A DNA stretch of 44,258 nt from an uncultured Bacilli bacterium (GTDB taxonomy: Bacteria; Bacillota_I; Bacilli_A; ML615J-28; CAG-313), in the NCBI GenBank assembly GCA_934133195.1, contig CAKPAZ010000010.1, positions 1 to 44,258 of the forward strand, in the 5' to 3' direction. How positions within the stretch are numbered: the stretch's first letter is position 1; the number at the start of each line of letters is the position of its first letter. The notes beneath the pieces are model-generated. The model made no database searches. It was given only the letters and a program-made list of their open reading frames with translations, and had not been told where the DNA came from. Positions 24,633-33,243 of the stretch are shown here, piece by piece. The translations under genes and the position numbers were made by a program.

Positions 24633-25520
24633 ATGTCAGTAGTTACAATGAAGCAATTACTAGAAGCAGGAGTTCATTTCGGACATCATACTCGCCGTTG
24701 GAACCCTAAGATGAAGGAGTATATTTTTAATGCAAGAAATGGTGTATACATCATTGACTTACAAAAAACAGCAGATAAGATTGAAGAAGCTTATGCTGCA
24801 ATGGTTGAAATCGTACGTAATAACAATTGTAAAGTTTTATTCGTAGGAACTCGTAAACAAATCCAAGATATCATTAAAGAAGAAGCTATCCGTTGTGGTC
24901 AATACTATGTTGACAAACGTTGGTTAGGCGGAACAATGACTAACTTCAAGACTGTTCGTAGATCAATTGCCAAACTATACAGAATTGAAGAAATGGAAAA
25001 AGATGGTACTTTTGAAAAATTAACTAAAAAAGAAGTCGCTGGCTACAAGAAAGAACAAGCTAAACTTGAAGGTTTCTTTAGTGGAATTAAAGAAATGACA
25101 ACACTTCCAGGTGCTCTATTTGTTGTAGACCCTAAGACTGAACATAATGCTGTTGCAGAAGCTCGTAAATTACATATACCTGTATTTGGTCTAGTTGATA
25201 CAAACTGTGACCCAGATGATGTTGATTACGTTATCCCTGCAAATGATGATGGTGTAAGAGCTGTTCGTCTAATCGTTGGTGTTATGGCTAACGCAGTACT
25301 TGAAGGTAATGGCGTTGCTGTTGAACCTTACGTTCTTCCAGAAGAAGAAAAAGTTGAAGAAGAAAAACCTCAAAAAGAAGCAAGACCTCAAAGAGATCAA
25401 AAACCTCGTAAACCTCGTCCTGCTAGAAAACCTGTAGAAGCTGCATCTCAAGAAGCTCCAAAAGAAGAAGCAAAAGTTGAAGCTGCACCTCAAGAAGCTC
25501 CAAAAGCTCAAGAAGAATAA
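24633..25520 (+). CDS. rpsB: Small ribosomal subunit protein uS2
   Basis: uS2 sits between head and body on the back of the 30S subunit. Residues 1 to about 228 are a complete S2 domain: TMKQLLEAGVHFGHHTRRWNPKM, RNGVYIIDLQKT, FVGTRKQIQDII, QYYVDKRWLGGTMTNFKT, GALFVVDPKTEHNAVAEA and DTNCDPDDVDYVIPANDD. A tail of about 65 residues rich in Lys, Glu, Pro and Ala follows, containing two near-repeats (EAASQEAPKEE and EAAPQEAPKAQ). B. subtilis S2 is 246 aa, so this 295-aa form is long. The gene heads rpsB-tsf-pyrH-frr. GAAGGA precedes ATG 24633. Confidence 0.98.
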   Translation: MSVVTMKQLLEAGVHFGHHTRRWNPKMKEYIFNARNGVYIIDLQKTADKIEEAYAAMVEIVRNNNCKVLFVGTRKQIQDIIKEEAIRCGQYYVDKRWLGGTMTNFKTVRRSIAKLYRIEEMEKDGTFEKLTKKEVAGYKKEQAKLEGFFSGIKEMTTLPGALFVVDPKTEHNAVAEARKLHIPVFGLVDTNCDPDDVDYVIPANDDGVRAVRLIVGVMANAVLEGNGVAVEPYVLPEEEKVEEEKPQKEARPQRDQKPRKPRPARKPVEAASQEAPKEEAKVEAAPQEAPKAQEE

Positions 25521-25537
25521 TTAATAGGAGGCACACA

Positions 25538-26437
25538 ATGATTACTGCATCATTAGTAAAAGAATTAAGAGAAAAAACTGGCGCTGGTATGATGGACTGC
25601 AAAAAAGCCCTTACTGAATGTAATGGTAATATAGAAGCTGCTATCGACTGGTTACGTGAAAAAGGTATTGCAAAAGCTGCAAAGAAGGCAACAAGAATTG
25701 CTGCTGAAGGTCTTTGTGATGTTGCAATCAATGGTAATAAAGCATATTTATATGAATTAAATTCAGAAACTGATTTCGTTGCTAAAAATGAAAAATTCTT
25801 AAACTTATTACATCAAATTGGTGAAGCTTGTGTTGCAAGCGATGCTGCATGTGAAAAATGTGCACTTGCTGCTACATACAATGGCCAAACAGTAGAAGAC
25901 TTAATCATTGCTGCTACAGCAGTAATTGGTGAAAAAATTAGTCTTCGTCGTATGGTAAGAATTGAAAAAGCAGACGATGAAGTATTCGGTGTTTATAAAC
26001 ACAATGGTGGTAAGATTGTTGTTGTATCTGTAATTAAAGGTACTGATGCTCTAGTTGCAAAAGACATTTGTATGCATGTTGCAATGTACAATCCTCGTTA
26101 CCTTGATGAAGCATCTATTAATCAAGAAGATTTAGATCATGAATCAGATGTAATCAAAGCTGAAATTGCTAATGATCCTGCTAATGCATCTAAACCTGCT
26201 AACATCATTGAAAAGATGGTATTAGGCCGTCTTGCTAAATTCAAAAAAGAAATTTGCTTAGTTGATCAAGCTTTCGTTAAAGATCCATCTGTTACAGTTG
26301 CTCAATATCTAAAGAGCCATAACAGTAGTGCTGTTGCTTACGTTCGTTATGAAGTAGGTGAAGGCATGGAAAAACGTGCTGATGATTTCGCTGCAGAAGT
26401 TGCTGCTGCAACAGCTGCTGCTAAAGCTAACAACTAA
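25538..26437 (+). CDS. tsf: Elongation factor Ts
   Basis: EF-Ts recycles EF-Tu from GDP to GTP. The 299-aa protein has the N-terminal UBA-like domain (ASLVKELREKTGAGMMDCKKAL, CNGNIEAAIDWLREKG), the EF-Tu-contacting SETDFVAKNEKF near 80, and the core and dimerisation subdomains. An Ala-rich C-terminus follows (ADDFAAEVAAATAAAKANN). AGGAGG precedes ATG 25538, 17 nt after rpsB, the near-universal order. It has four Cys in the core (near residues 105-115), which is unremarkable. Confidence 0.97.
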   Translation: MITASLVKELREKTGAGMMDCKKALTECNGNIEAAIDWLREKGIAKAAKKATRIAAEGLCDVAINGNKAYLYELNSETDFVAKNEKFLNLLHQIGEACVASDAACEKCALAATYNGQTVEDLIIAATAVIGEKISLRRMVRIEKADDEVFGVYKHNGGKIVVVSVIKGTDALVAKDICMHVAMYNPRYLDEASINQEDLDHESDVIKAEIANDPANASKPANIIEKMVLGRLAKFKKEICLVDQAFVKDPSVTVAQYLKSHNSSAVAYVRYEVGEGMEKRADDFAAEVAAATAAAKANN

Positions 26438-26465
26438 TAAAAAATAACAAAAGGGAGAATCATTA

Positions 26466-27170
26466 ATGCAAAGAGTAATTTTAAAATTAAGTGGTGAGGC
26501 TCTCGCAACCCAACAAGGTACAGGAATTAATCCTGTAAAGGTAAAAGAAATAGCTGAAGAAATTAAAAATCTTGTAAATGAAAACATTCAAGTTGGTGTC
26601 GTAATCGGTGCTGGAAACATCTGGCGTGGAAGAGATGCAAGTGAATTTATGATGGATAGAGTAAGTGCTGATTATATGGGCATGCTTGCGACAATCTTAA
26701 ATTGCTTAGCTCTTAAAAACACTCTTGAAAATTTACATGTTCAAGCTGTCGTAATGACTTCACTTTCAATGCCAAGTGTTGCTGAACCATATGTTCGTGA
26801 AAAAGCTTTAAATCATTTAAATAAAAACCGTGTTGTAATATTTGGTGGTGGCACTGGTTCCCCATTATTTTCTACCGACACATGTGCAGCCTTACGTGCT
26901 AAAGAAGTTAATGCTTCTGTCATCTTAATGGCTAAAAATGGTGTTGATGGAGTATATAGTGATGACCCAAGAGTTAACAAAAAAGCATTTAGATATGAGT
27001 ATCTAACATATGATCAAATGTTAACTGACCATCTACATGTTATGGATCTTACAGCCGCAACTCTTTGTAGTGAAAATGATATTAAAACAATTGTCTTTGA
27101 TATGAATGTTAAAGGCAATATTACCAAAGTAATTAAACATCCAGAAATTGGAACAATTATTACTAAATAA
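26466..27170 (+). CDS. pyrH: Uridylate (UMP) kinase
   Basis: PyrH phosphorylates UMP to UDP, the branch point for UTP, CTP and wall precursor synthesis. The 234-aa amino-acid-kinase fold shows ILKLSGEAL at the start, GVVIGAGNIWRGRDAS near 40-55, the SADYMGMLATILNCLAL segment, VVIFGGGTGSPLFSTDT near 125-140 and KNGVDGVYSDDPR near 158-170. Bacterial PyrH is a hexamer regulated by GTP and UTP. It stands in the standard tsf-pyrH-frr order with AAGGGAG before ATG 26466. Confidence 0.97.
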   Translation: MQRVILKLSGEALATQQGTGINPVKVKEIAEEIKNLVNENIQVGVVIGAGNIWRGRDASEFMMDRVSADYMGMLATILNCLALKNTLENLHVQAVVMTSLSMPSVAEPYVREKALNHLNKNRVVIFGGGTGSPLFSTDTCAALRAKEVNASVILMAKNGVDGVYSDDPRVNKKAFRYEYLTYDQMLTDHLHVMDLTAATLCSENDIKTIVFDMNVKGNITKVIKHPEIGTIITK

Positions 27171-27184
27171 ATAGGAGGAATAAA

Positions 27185-27742
27185 ATGATTAACGAAATTA
27201 TTACCGAATGTGGTCAAAAAATGGAAAAAACCATCGAAGCCTTAAAAAAAGATTTCGCCTCAATTAGAACTGGAAAAGCTAACCCAAGTATTTTAAATGG
27301 TGTTTTGGTTGAATATTATGGCTCAATGATGCCTGTTAACCAAATTGCTAATGTCTCAGCTCCTGATCCTCAAACTATCTTAATTAAGCCTTATGATAAA
27401 TCAGTATTAAAAGGAATTGAAAAAGCAATTCAAACAGCAAACCTTGGATTCAATCCTCTTAACGATGGTGATGTTGTTAGAATTCCTATTGCACCATTAA
27501 CTGAACAAACAAGAAAAGATTTAGTTAAACAAGCTAAAAAGAATGCTGAAAATGCTAAAGTTGCTATTCGTAATGTTCGCCGTGAATACATGGAAATGTT
27601 AAAGAAAATGGAAAAAGATGGTGAAATGTCTGAAGACGAATTAAAACGTGCTACAGATAAAGTTCAAAAAGTTACTGATGAATATATCTTAAAAATAGAT
27701 CAATTAACAAAAACTAAAGAAGACGACATTATGTCAATCTAA
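27185..27742 (+). CDS. frr: Ribosome recycling factor
   Basis: RRF with EF-G splits post-termination ribosomes. The 185-aa length is exactly the family norm. Visible parts are KTIEALKKDFASIRTGKANPSIL (helix 1), VEYYGSMMPVNQIANVS, DPQTILIKPYDKS (domain II) and PIAPLTEQTRKDLVKQAKK, then the long final helices. AGGAGG precedes ATG 27185, 14 nt after pyrH. A strong terminator follows, ending the ribosomal operon. Confidence 0.97.
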   Translation: MINEIITECGQKMEKTIEALKKDFASIRTGKANPSILNGVLVEYYGSMMPVNQIANVSAPDPQTILIKPYDKSVLKGIEKAIQTANLGFNPLNDGDVVRIPIAPLTEQTRKDLVKQAKKNAENAKVAIRNVRREYMEMLKKMEKDGEMSEDELKRATDKVQKVTDEYILKIDQLTKTKEDDIMSI

Positions 27743-27748
27743 CAAAAA

Positions 27749-27790
27749 AAGGGTTAACCAATTTAATATGGTTAGCCCTTTACTTTTATT
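27749..27790 (+). terminator. Intrinsic terminator after frr
   Basis: A 12-bp stem with one G-U pair (27749-27760 with 27769-27780) is followed by TACTTTTATT. Confidence 0.88.
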
Positions 27791-27797
27791 CATATTT

Positions 27798-27827
27798 TTG
27801 GCTTTTTTTTCTAAAATATAGTATAAT
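27798..27827 (+). promoter_or_regulatory. Probable promoter of uppS-cdsA-dxr-rseP
   Basis: TATAAT (27822-27827) is perfect; the -35 TTGGCT (27798-27803) is partial with an 18-bp spacer. It lies between the frr terminator and uppS. Confidence 0.6.
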
Positions 27828-27849
27828 GAATTGATATGAGGAAAATGAT

Positions 27850-28587
27850 ATGAATATAAATGATTTAAAAACATCAATTATGGCTAAACCCCTTCCCAAA
27901 CATATTGGTATAATTCTTGATGGAAATGGAAGATGGGCAACCAAAAGATTACTTCCAAGAATTAAAGGACATGAAAAAGGTGTAAAAACCTTAAAAGAAA
28001 TTGTTGAAGCAACCATGGAACTCCAAATTCCTAATCTTACAGTTTTTGCTTTTAGTACAGAAAATTGGAATCGTCCAAAACAAGAAGTGGATTACCTTCT
28101 TTCTCAAATTAAAACTTTTTATCAAAAAAGTTTAACAACATTAATAGAGAAAAAAATAAGAGTAAAATTTATTGGATTTAAAGAAAGAGTTCCTCAAGAT
28201 ATTTTAATTCTAATGGAAGAAATTGAAAATAAAACAAAAATATTTACAACATTCACTTTTACCATAGCATTTAATTATGGATCTAGACAAGAAATAATAA
28301 ATGCCTGTAAAATGGTAGCACAAGATGTAAAAGACGGCAAACTAAAAATCAATGATATTGATCAAAAAACATTTGAAAGTAAATTATTTACATCAGATTT
28401 ATATCCACTTGATTTTATTATTAGAACGAGTGGGGAGATGAGATTAAGCAATTTTCTTCTTTATCAAGCCTCTTACGCAGAATTATATTTTCCAAAAACA
28501 TTATGGCCTGATTTCCATAAAAAAGAGTATTATCAAGCAATAATGGAATATCAACAAAGAAATAGAAGATTTGGGGGAATTAAATAA
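27850..28587 (+). CDS. uppS: Isoprenyl transferase / undecaprenyl diphosphate synthase
   Basis: UppS makes the C55 lipid carrier for peptidoglycan by cis-condensation of isopentenyl diphosphate. The 245-aa protein shows HIGIILDGNGRWATKR near 17-32 (catalytic Asp), GHEKGVKTLKEI, the TVFAFSTENWNRPKQEVDYL substrate loop near 62-80, and RTSGEMRLSNFLLYQASYAELYF near 198-220. ATG 27850 has GAGGAAA about 7 nt upstream; a second ATG at 27880 (MAKPLPKHIG) is the usual start of shorter homologues and has no ribosome site. It overlaps cdsA by one base. Confidence 0.96.
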   Translation: MNINDLKTSIMAKPLPKHIGIILDGNGRWATKRLLPRIKGHEKGVKTLKEIVEATMELQIPNLTVFAFSTENWNRPKQEVDYLLSQIKTFYQKSLTTLIEKKIRVKFIGFKERVPQDILILMEEIENKTKIFTTFTFTIAFNYGSRQEIINACKMVAQDVKDGKLKINDIDQKTFESKLFTSDLYPLDFIIRTSGEMRLSNFLLYQASYAELYFPKTLWPDFHKKEYYQAIMEYQQRNRRFGGIK

Positions 28588-29471
28588 TGAAAAAAAGAGT
28601 AATTACAGGTTTTTTAATGGGAGTAGTAATGCTTCCTATCCTAATCCTTGGCGGATGGTTTATGTTTGGACTTGCGGTAATTCTTTCTTATATGGCAACA
28701 TATGAACTAGTTAAAATGCACAGTGAAAAAAGAAATTTATCAAAAAAATATAAATTTATCATTCCATTATTTTCAAGTATGTTAGTAGCACTTGGAACAT
28801 TCACATATCTATTACAAGATCACTTTGAACTTAGTGATTTAATCTTTGCGTTAATTGTTATGTTTAGTCTTTTAATGGTAGTATCTTTGTTCAATAGTGA
28901 ACTTCATACAACAGATATTTTAATATTCTTTGGTTTTATCTTATATGCAGGCCTTGGAATTTTCCTTGCGACATCAAGCAGATATATTACAAATATCAAT
29001 GGAGAAGAAAACAAATGGTTTGGTCTTGTATTGATGAGTTATGTTTTATTAACCACAATGTTTACAGATATGGGAGCATATAATTTTGGTTTACTTCTTG
29101 GAAAACACAAATTATGTCCTACCATTTCTCCTAAAAAAACCATTGAAGGAGCAATCGGTGGTAGTTTATGTGGTACAATTGTTGGTACCTTACTACTTTG
29201 TTTATGTGAACATTATATGAACTTTAATCTACTTTCAATATCAAATTCTGTATTGAATGTAGTAGTTATTGGAGTAATAACTTTAGTATTAACTATCTTT
29301 GCACAATTTGGTGATTTAGTTGCATCTAAATTAAAAAGAGAATATGAAATCAAAGATTATGGTTTTATCTTCCCTGGCCATGGTGGTGTAATGGATAGAT
29401 TTGATAGTATTATTATGACAGGTACAATATTTATGGTTATATTAATACTTATTGGAGTTGTTGTAATATGA
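28587..29471 (+). CDS. cdsA: Phosphatidate cytidylyltransferase
   Basis: CdsA makes CDP-diacylglycerol, the precursor of all phospholipids. The 294-aa membrane protein has about eight predicted helices. The CDS signature lies near the C-terminus (GDLVASKLKREYEIKD, then FPGHGGVMDRFDSII near 265-280), and a SPKKTIEGAIGG loop lies near 185. It overlaps uppS by 1 nt (TAATG) and dxr by 4 nt (ATGA), so translation is coupled along the operon. Confidence 0.96.
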   Translation: MKKRVITGFLMGVVMLPILILGGWFMFGLAVILSYMATYELVKMHSEKRNLSKKYKFIIPLFSSMLVALGTFTYLLQDHFELSDLIFALIVMFSLLMVVSLFNSELHTTDILIFFGFILYAGLGIFLATSSRYITNINGEENKWFGLVLMSYVLLTTMFTDMGAYNFGLLLGKHKLCPTISPKKTIEGAIGGSLCGTIVGTLLLCLCEHYMNFNLLSISNSVLNVVVIGVITLVLTIFAQFGDLVASKLKREYEIKDYGFIFPGHGGVMDRFDSIIMTGTIFMVILILIGVVVI

Positions 29472-30625
29472 TTCAATTTATAGTTCTAGGTGCAACCGGA
29501 AGTATCGGAACCCAAACCCTAGATATAATACGAGAAGACAAAAACTTAAAACTACTTGGTTTTAGTTTTAAAAATAATTTACAAAAAGCTTTAGAAATTA
29601 TTGAAGAATTTAAACCTAAATATGTTTCTTTAATGAATGAATCTCATGAATCAATAATTAAAGATAAATGCCCAAACATTAAAGTATTTTGTGGTACAAA
29701 AGGATTAGTTGATTTAGTAAGTGTAAATGAACAATTCAAAATAGTTAATGCATTAGTTGGCTCAGTAGGACTTGAACCAACATATTATGGTATTTTAAAT
29801 AAAAAAGACATCTTGCTTGCGAATAAAGAAACCTTAGTGATTGCAGGGGAAATAATAATGCCACTTGCTAAAGAAAATAATGTAAATATTTACCCTTTAG
29901 ATAGTGAGCATTCAGCAATATTTCAGTTGTTAGATGATAAAAATCAAAAAGAAATTAGAAAATTAATCATCACTGCGAGTGGTGGAGCCTTAAGAGATTA
30001 TAATAGAAATGAGTTAGAAAATGTCACAAAACAAGAAGTTTTAGCACATCCTAATTGGCAAATGGGTGATAAAATAACAGTTGATTGTGCAACAATGATG
30101 AATAAAGGATTTGAAATAATTGAAGCTCATTATTTATTTAATGTAGACATTGATAATATTGAAGTTTTAATTCATCGTTCATCAATAGTTCATTCAATGG
30201 TAGAATTTAATGATTACTCAATTTGTGCTCAAATGGCATCCCCAGATATGCATTTACCAATTCACTATGCTATTTACAATAAATTACATAAAAAATGTGA
30301 TATAATAAAGCAGCTTCCACTTGATAAACTATATCACTTAAGTTTTGAACCACTTAATAATGAACGTTATCCACTAGTTTCCCTCGCAAAACAGACCTTA
30401 AAAAAAGGTGGTATTTATCCATGTATAATGAATGCTGCGAATGAAGCAATCGTAAAATTATTCTTAGATGGTAAAGCAAAATTTACAGATATTGAAAAAA
30501 TCATAAAAGAGGAAGTAAATAATCCAGATTATAATATATATAATCAAAAAGAATTAACCATTAATACATTATTAGAATTAGATCAACTTGTAAAAAATAA
30601 TGTATACAATAGAAAGGTAGGGTAA
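29468..30625 (+). CDS. dxr: 1-deoxy-D-xylulose 5-phosphate reductoisomerase
   Basis: Dxr is the committed step of the MEP isoprenoid pathway, so this organism does not rely on mevalonate alone. The 385-aa protein has the NADPH site GATGSIGTQTLDII near 8-20, LLANKETLVIAG near 118, the metal site PLDSEHSAIFQLL near 143, TASGGALRD near 170, and the loop HPNWQMGDKITVDCATMMNKGFE near 193-215. It overlaps cdsA by 4 nt and ends 2 nt before rseP. Its product leads to the substrate of UppS in the same operon. Confidence 0.97.
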   Translation: MIQFIVLGATGSIGTQTLDIIREDKNLKLLGFSFKNNLQKALEIIEEFKPKYVSLMNESHESIIKDKCPNIKVFCGTKGLVDLVSVNEQFKIVNALVGSVGLEPTYYGILNKKDILLANKETLVIAGEIIMPLAKENNVNIYPLDSEHSAIFQLLDDKNQKEIRKLIITASGGALRDYNRNELENVTKQEVLAHPNWQMGDKITVDCATMMNKGFEIIEAHYLFNVDIDNIEVLIHRSSIVHSMVEFNDYSICAQMASPDMHLPIHYAIYNKLHKKCDIIKQLPLDKLYHLSFEPLNNERYPLVSLAKQTLKKGGIYPCIMNAANEAIVKLFLDGKAKFTDIEKIIKEEVNNPDYNIYNQKELTINTLLELDQLVKNNVYNRKVG

Positions 30626-30627
30626 TT

Positions 30628-32268
30628 ATGGTATATGTACTTGGGGCATTAGCATTTATAATTGTATTAATGCTAATTGTTACTATTCATGAAATGGGAC
30701 ATTTCCTAATGGCTAAACGTGCTAATATTTTATGCTATGAATTTTCACTAGGAATGGGACCATTAATTTATCGAAAGAAATGTAAGGAAACTTACTTTTC
30801 AATTAGAGCTATTCCCATCGGAGGATTTGTATCACCAGCAGGGGAAGATGGCGATCAAGACTACATTGAAGATGGAAAAGATGTAAAACTTGAACTTGAT
30901 GATTCATCACGTGTTGTTAGAATTATTCATAATGTTTTGGATGAAAGATATAAAGAATTACCACTTTATCGTGTAATTTCACATGATTTATTTGGTACAC
31001 TTGAAGCTTTACCAGATGAATTGTTTGTTGAAGTTGCTCCTATCAATGAAGATGGAAGTTTAGCTGAAGCAACAAAATTCACGGTAAATAGAGATTGTAT
31101 TGTTGAATTCAAAAAGAAAGAAGAATATCAAATAGCTCCAAAAAATAGAAGCATGAGTTCAAAAAGCGTTGGTGCTCGCTTCTTAACAATTTTTGGTGGA
31201 CCATTTATGAATTTCTTACTTGCACTTGTGTTATATTTTATTATTGGCCTTTTCCAAGGCTATCCTCAAATGAATAAAACAAAATTAAATGTTGTTGATA
31301 AGAATGCTCCTGTTTATGGCATTCTTCAAGAGGATGATGAAATACTTAGTATAAATGGTACTAAGGTAAGTAAGTGGAATGATATTTCTACAAGCTTAGC
31401 TGACATCGCAAGCGGTAAAGTTGATGCTTTTAATGGTAGTGTTAAAGTTGAATATAAAGATAAAGATGGAAACGTAAAGACAGCTTTAATTTATCCAGCT
31501 GTATCAGTTTATTCAATAGAATTAATGCTTAACCAAGATAATACAAAAAATAATGAAGTTGTAGTTGGTGAATATTCCAGCAATAATACAAAAACTAAGT
31601 CATATAAAGCGGGACTTAGAAAAGGTGATGTTTTAACCTCAATTAAAGTTAAAACTAAATCAGAGTCAACAACTATTACAACAATTAATGATTTACTAAA
31701 ATTCTTTACAGGATTAGATGAATCATGTGATGTAGAAATCACATATAATAGAGATGGTGAAGCGGGAACTGCTGTAATTGAAACATATAGTAAAGATTTA
31801 CTAGAAAGTCAAGGCGTAACCCAAACAAAAGTTCAACTTGGTGTTTCTCCACAATATGAATTTGATTTCGGCAAATTGTTATATATGCCTTGGGCAAATA
31901 CTGCCGAATCATCAATTGGTATTTTTAAAACTTTAGGTTTATTATTTACTGATTCATCAGTTCATATTGATGACTTTAGTGGTCCTGTGGGAATTTTCCA
32001 ATTAATCACAAATACTGTTTCATCAGGTATTTTACCACTATTATCATTAATGGCATACTTAAGTGTTAATATTGGATTTGTAAACCTATTACCACTTCCA
32101 GCCCTTGATGGTGGTCGTTTAGTATTCATTATCTATGAAGCAATCACTAAAAAGAAACCAAGTCAAAAAGTAGAAAACATCGTTCATACTGTTGGATTCT
32201 TACTTCTAATGGCATTATTCGTATTTATTACATTTAATGATGTTTTACGTCTTTTTGGATGTAAATAG
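30628..32268 (+). CDS. rseP: Site-2 metalloprotease RseP/RasP with enlarged periplasmic-side region
   Basis: This intramembrane zinc protease cleaves anti-sigma factors, signal-peptide remnants and FtsL in B. subtilis. It has VTIHEMGHFLMAKR near 21-34 (zinc HExxH), a second helix after GGPFMNFLLALVLYF near 190-205, and the third ligand motif LLPLPALDGGRLVF near 490-503. At 546 aa it is longer than B. subtilis RasP (422). Between helices 2 and 3 lie two PDZ-like modules, about 215-290 (ILQEDDEILSINGTKV) and about 310-395 (KAGLRKGDVLTSIKV). E. coli RseP also has two PDZ domains. The N-terminal cytosolic insertion (about 60-175) is of the Bacillus type. AGGTAGGG precedes ATG 30628. Confidence 0.93.
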   Translation: MVYVLGALAFIIVLMLIVTIHEMGHFLMAKRANILCYEFSLGMGPLIYRKKCKETYFSIRAIPIGGFVSPAGEDGDQDYIEDGKDVKLELDDSSRVVRIIHNVLDERYKELPLYRVISHDLFGTLEALPDELFVEVAPINEDGSLAEATKFTVNRDCIVEFKKKEEYQIAPKNRSMSSKSVGARFLTIFGGPFMNFLLALVLYFIIGLFQGYPQMNKTKLNVVDKNAPVYGILQEDDEILSINGTKVSKWNDISTSLADIASGKVDAFNGSVKVEYKDKDGNVKTALIYPAVSVYSIELMLNQDNTKNNEVVVGEYSSNNTKTKSYKAGLRKGDVLTSIKVKTKSESTTITTINDLLKFFTGLDESCDVEITYNRDGEAGTAVIETYSKDLLESQGVTQTKVQLGVSPQYEFDFGKLLYMPWANTAESSIGIFKTLGLLFTDSSVHIDDFSGPVGIFQLITNTVSSGILPLLSLMAYLSVNIGFVNLLPLPALDGGRLVFIIYEAITKKKPSQKVENIVHTVGFLLLMALFVFITFNDVLRLFGCK

Positions 32269-32275
32269 TAATATC

Positions 32276-32308
32276 AAACCTTATCGCTATATGATAAGGT
32301 TTTTTATT
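32276..32308 (+). terminator. Intrinsic terminator after rseP
   Basis: A 10-bp perfect stem (32276-32285 with 32293-32302) with a 7-nt loop is followed by a T-run. Confidence 0.9.
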
Positions 32309-32344
32309 TATTATTATCAATTAATAGAACTCTTAGAAAAAATA

Positions 32345-32353
32345 TGGTATAAT
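32345..32353 (+). promoter_or_regulatory. Extended -10 promoter of the acyltransferase-acyl-CoA synthetase-pdxST unit
   Basis: TGGTATAAT at 32345-32353 is an extended -10 element (TG, one base, TATAAT). No good -35 is seen at the right distance. Confidence 0.6.
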
Positions 32354-32377
32354 ATATACTAAATAAGAGGTACTAAC

Positions 32378-33232
32378 ATGGAAGAAAAAAATAGCATAGG
32401 GTTAATATCCAACAAGAATGAACGAATATTTGAACTTGATGCCTTAAGAGGATTAGCAGTAATCGCAATGATTATTGATCATTTCTTAATTCTTGTATCC
32501 TTTAGCGCAGGCTATGGTGGATGGGGCATGATGATATTTAAAAACTATAATGATATCGATAGTTCCTTTATTAATGCCTTAGTAAAGTTCGCTGATGCAT
32601 TTGAAATGAGTACATTTAGGGAAGTGTGTCACTATATTTTTGTAACCTTATTTTTAACCATCTGTGGGATTAGTTGTACATTTAGTAAGTCTAATGTCAA
32701 AAGAGGTATAAAGATAATTGGTGCAGGTCTTATAGTAACCCTTGCGACTGTCATAATATCTAAAGTATCAGGTGATGAATTTTATATCCTTTTTGGAATT
32801 CTTTCAACTCTTGGTGTATCAGTCTTAATTTATGCCTTATGTGAAAAAATATATAATAATAAATGGTTTTTCTTAATCATTGGTTGCCTAATCATCTTAT
32901 GGGGATTCCTCATTAATTGGTGGAATGCTCCAAGACTTAACAACATTCATGAACTTAATTTTCCAAATGTAATTAAAATGATTCTTGGATATGTCGTATA
33001 TGGTGAAGATTGCTTTGGCTTAATTCCATGTACTGGTGTTGTCTTTATTGGAGCTTTTATTGGAAAAACTTTATATAAAGATAGAAAAACAAAACTACCA
33101 AAATTAAAGGGTAAATGGGTAACGCCTTTTACATTTGTTGGTACTCATGCCCTATGGGTATACTTATTACATCAAGTGATCGCAGTAATTATAATTTTCT
33201 TATTATATGTAATTGCAGGATATAGAATCTAG
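32378..33232 (+). CDS. Heparan-alpha-glucosaminide N-acetyltransferase-like membrane protein (DUF1624 family)
   Basis: The 284-aa protein has about seven predicted membrane helices and opens with the family mark RIFELDALRGLAVIAMIIDHFLI (residues 14-36; the His is in the first helix, where this family has its conserved site). Relatives move an acyl group from acyl-CoA across the membrane onto a sugar. Other parts are CGISCTFSKSNVKRG near 105 and LWVYLLHQVIAVIIIF at the end. The acceptor here is unknown; a wall or surface glycan is plausible. An acyl-CoA synthetase follows after 11 nt, which could supply the donor. Confidence 0.8.
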   Translation: MEEKNSIGLISNKNERIFELDALRGLAVIAMIIDHFLILVSFSAGYGGWGMMIFKNYNDIDSSFINALVKFADAFEMSTFREVCHYIFVTLFLTICGISCTFSKSNVKRGIKIIGAGLIVTLATVIISKVSGDEFYILFGILSTLGVSVLIYALCEKIYNNKWFFLIIGCLIILWGFLINWWNAPRLNNIHELNFPNVIKMILGYVVYGEDCFGLIPCTGVVFIGAFIGKTLYKDRKTKLPKLKGKWVTPFTFVGTHALWVYLLHQVIAVIIIFLLYVIAGYRI

Positions 33233-33243
33233 GAGGTAAAGAT

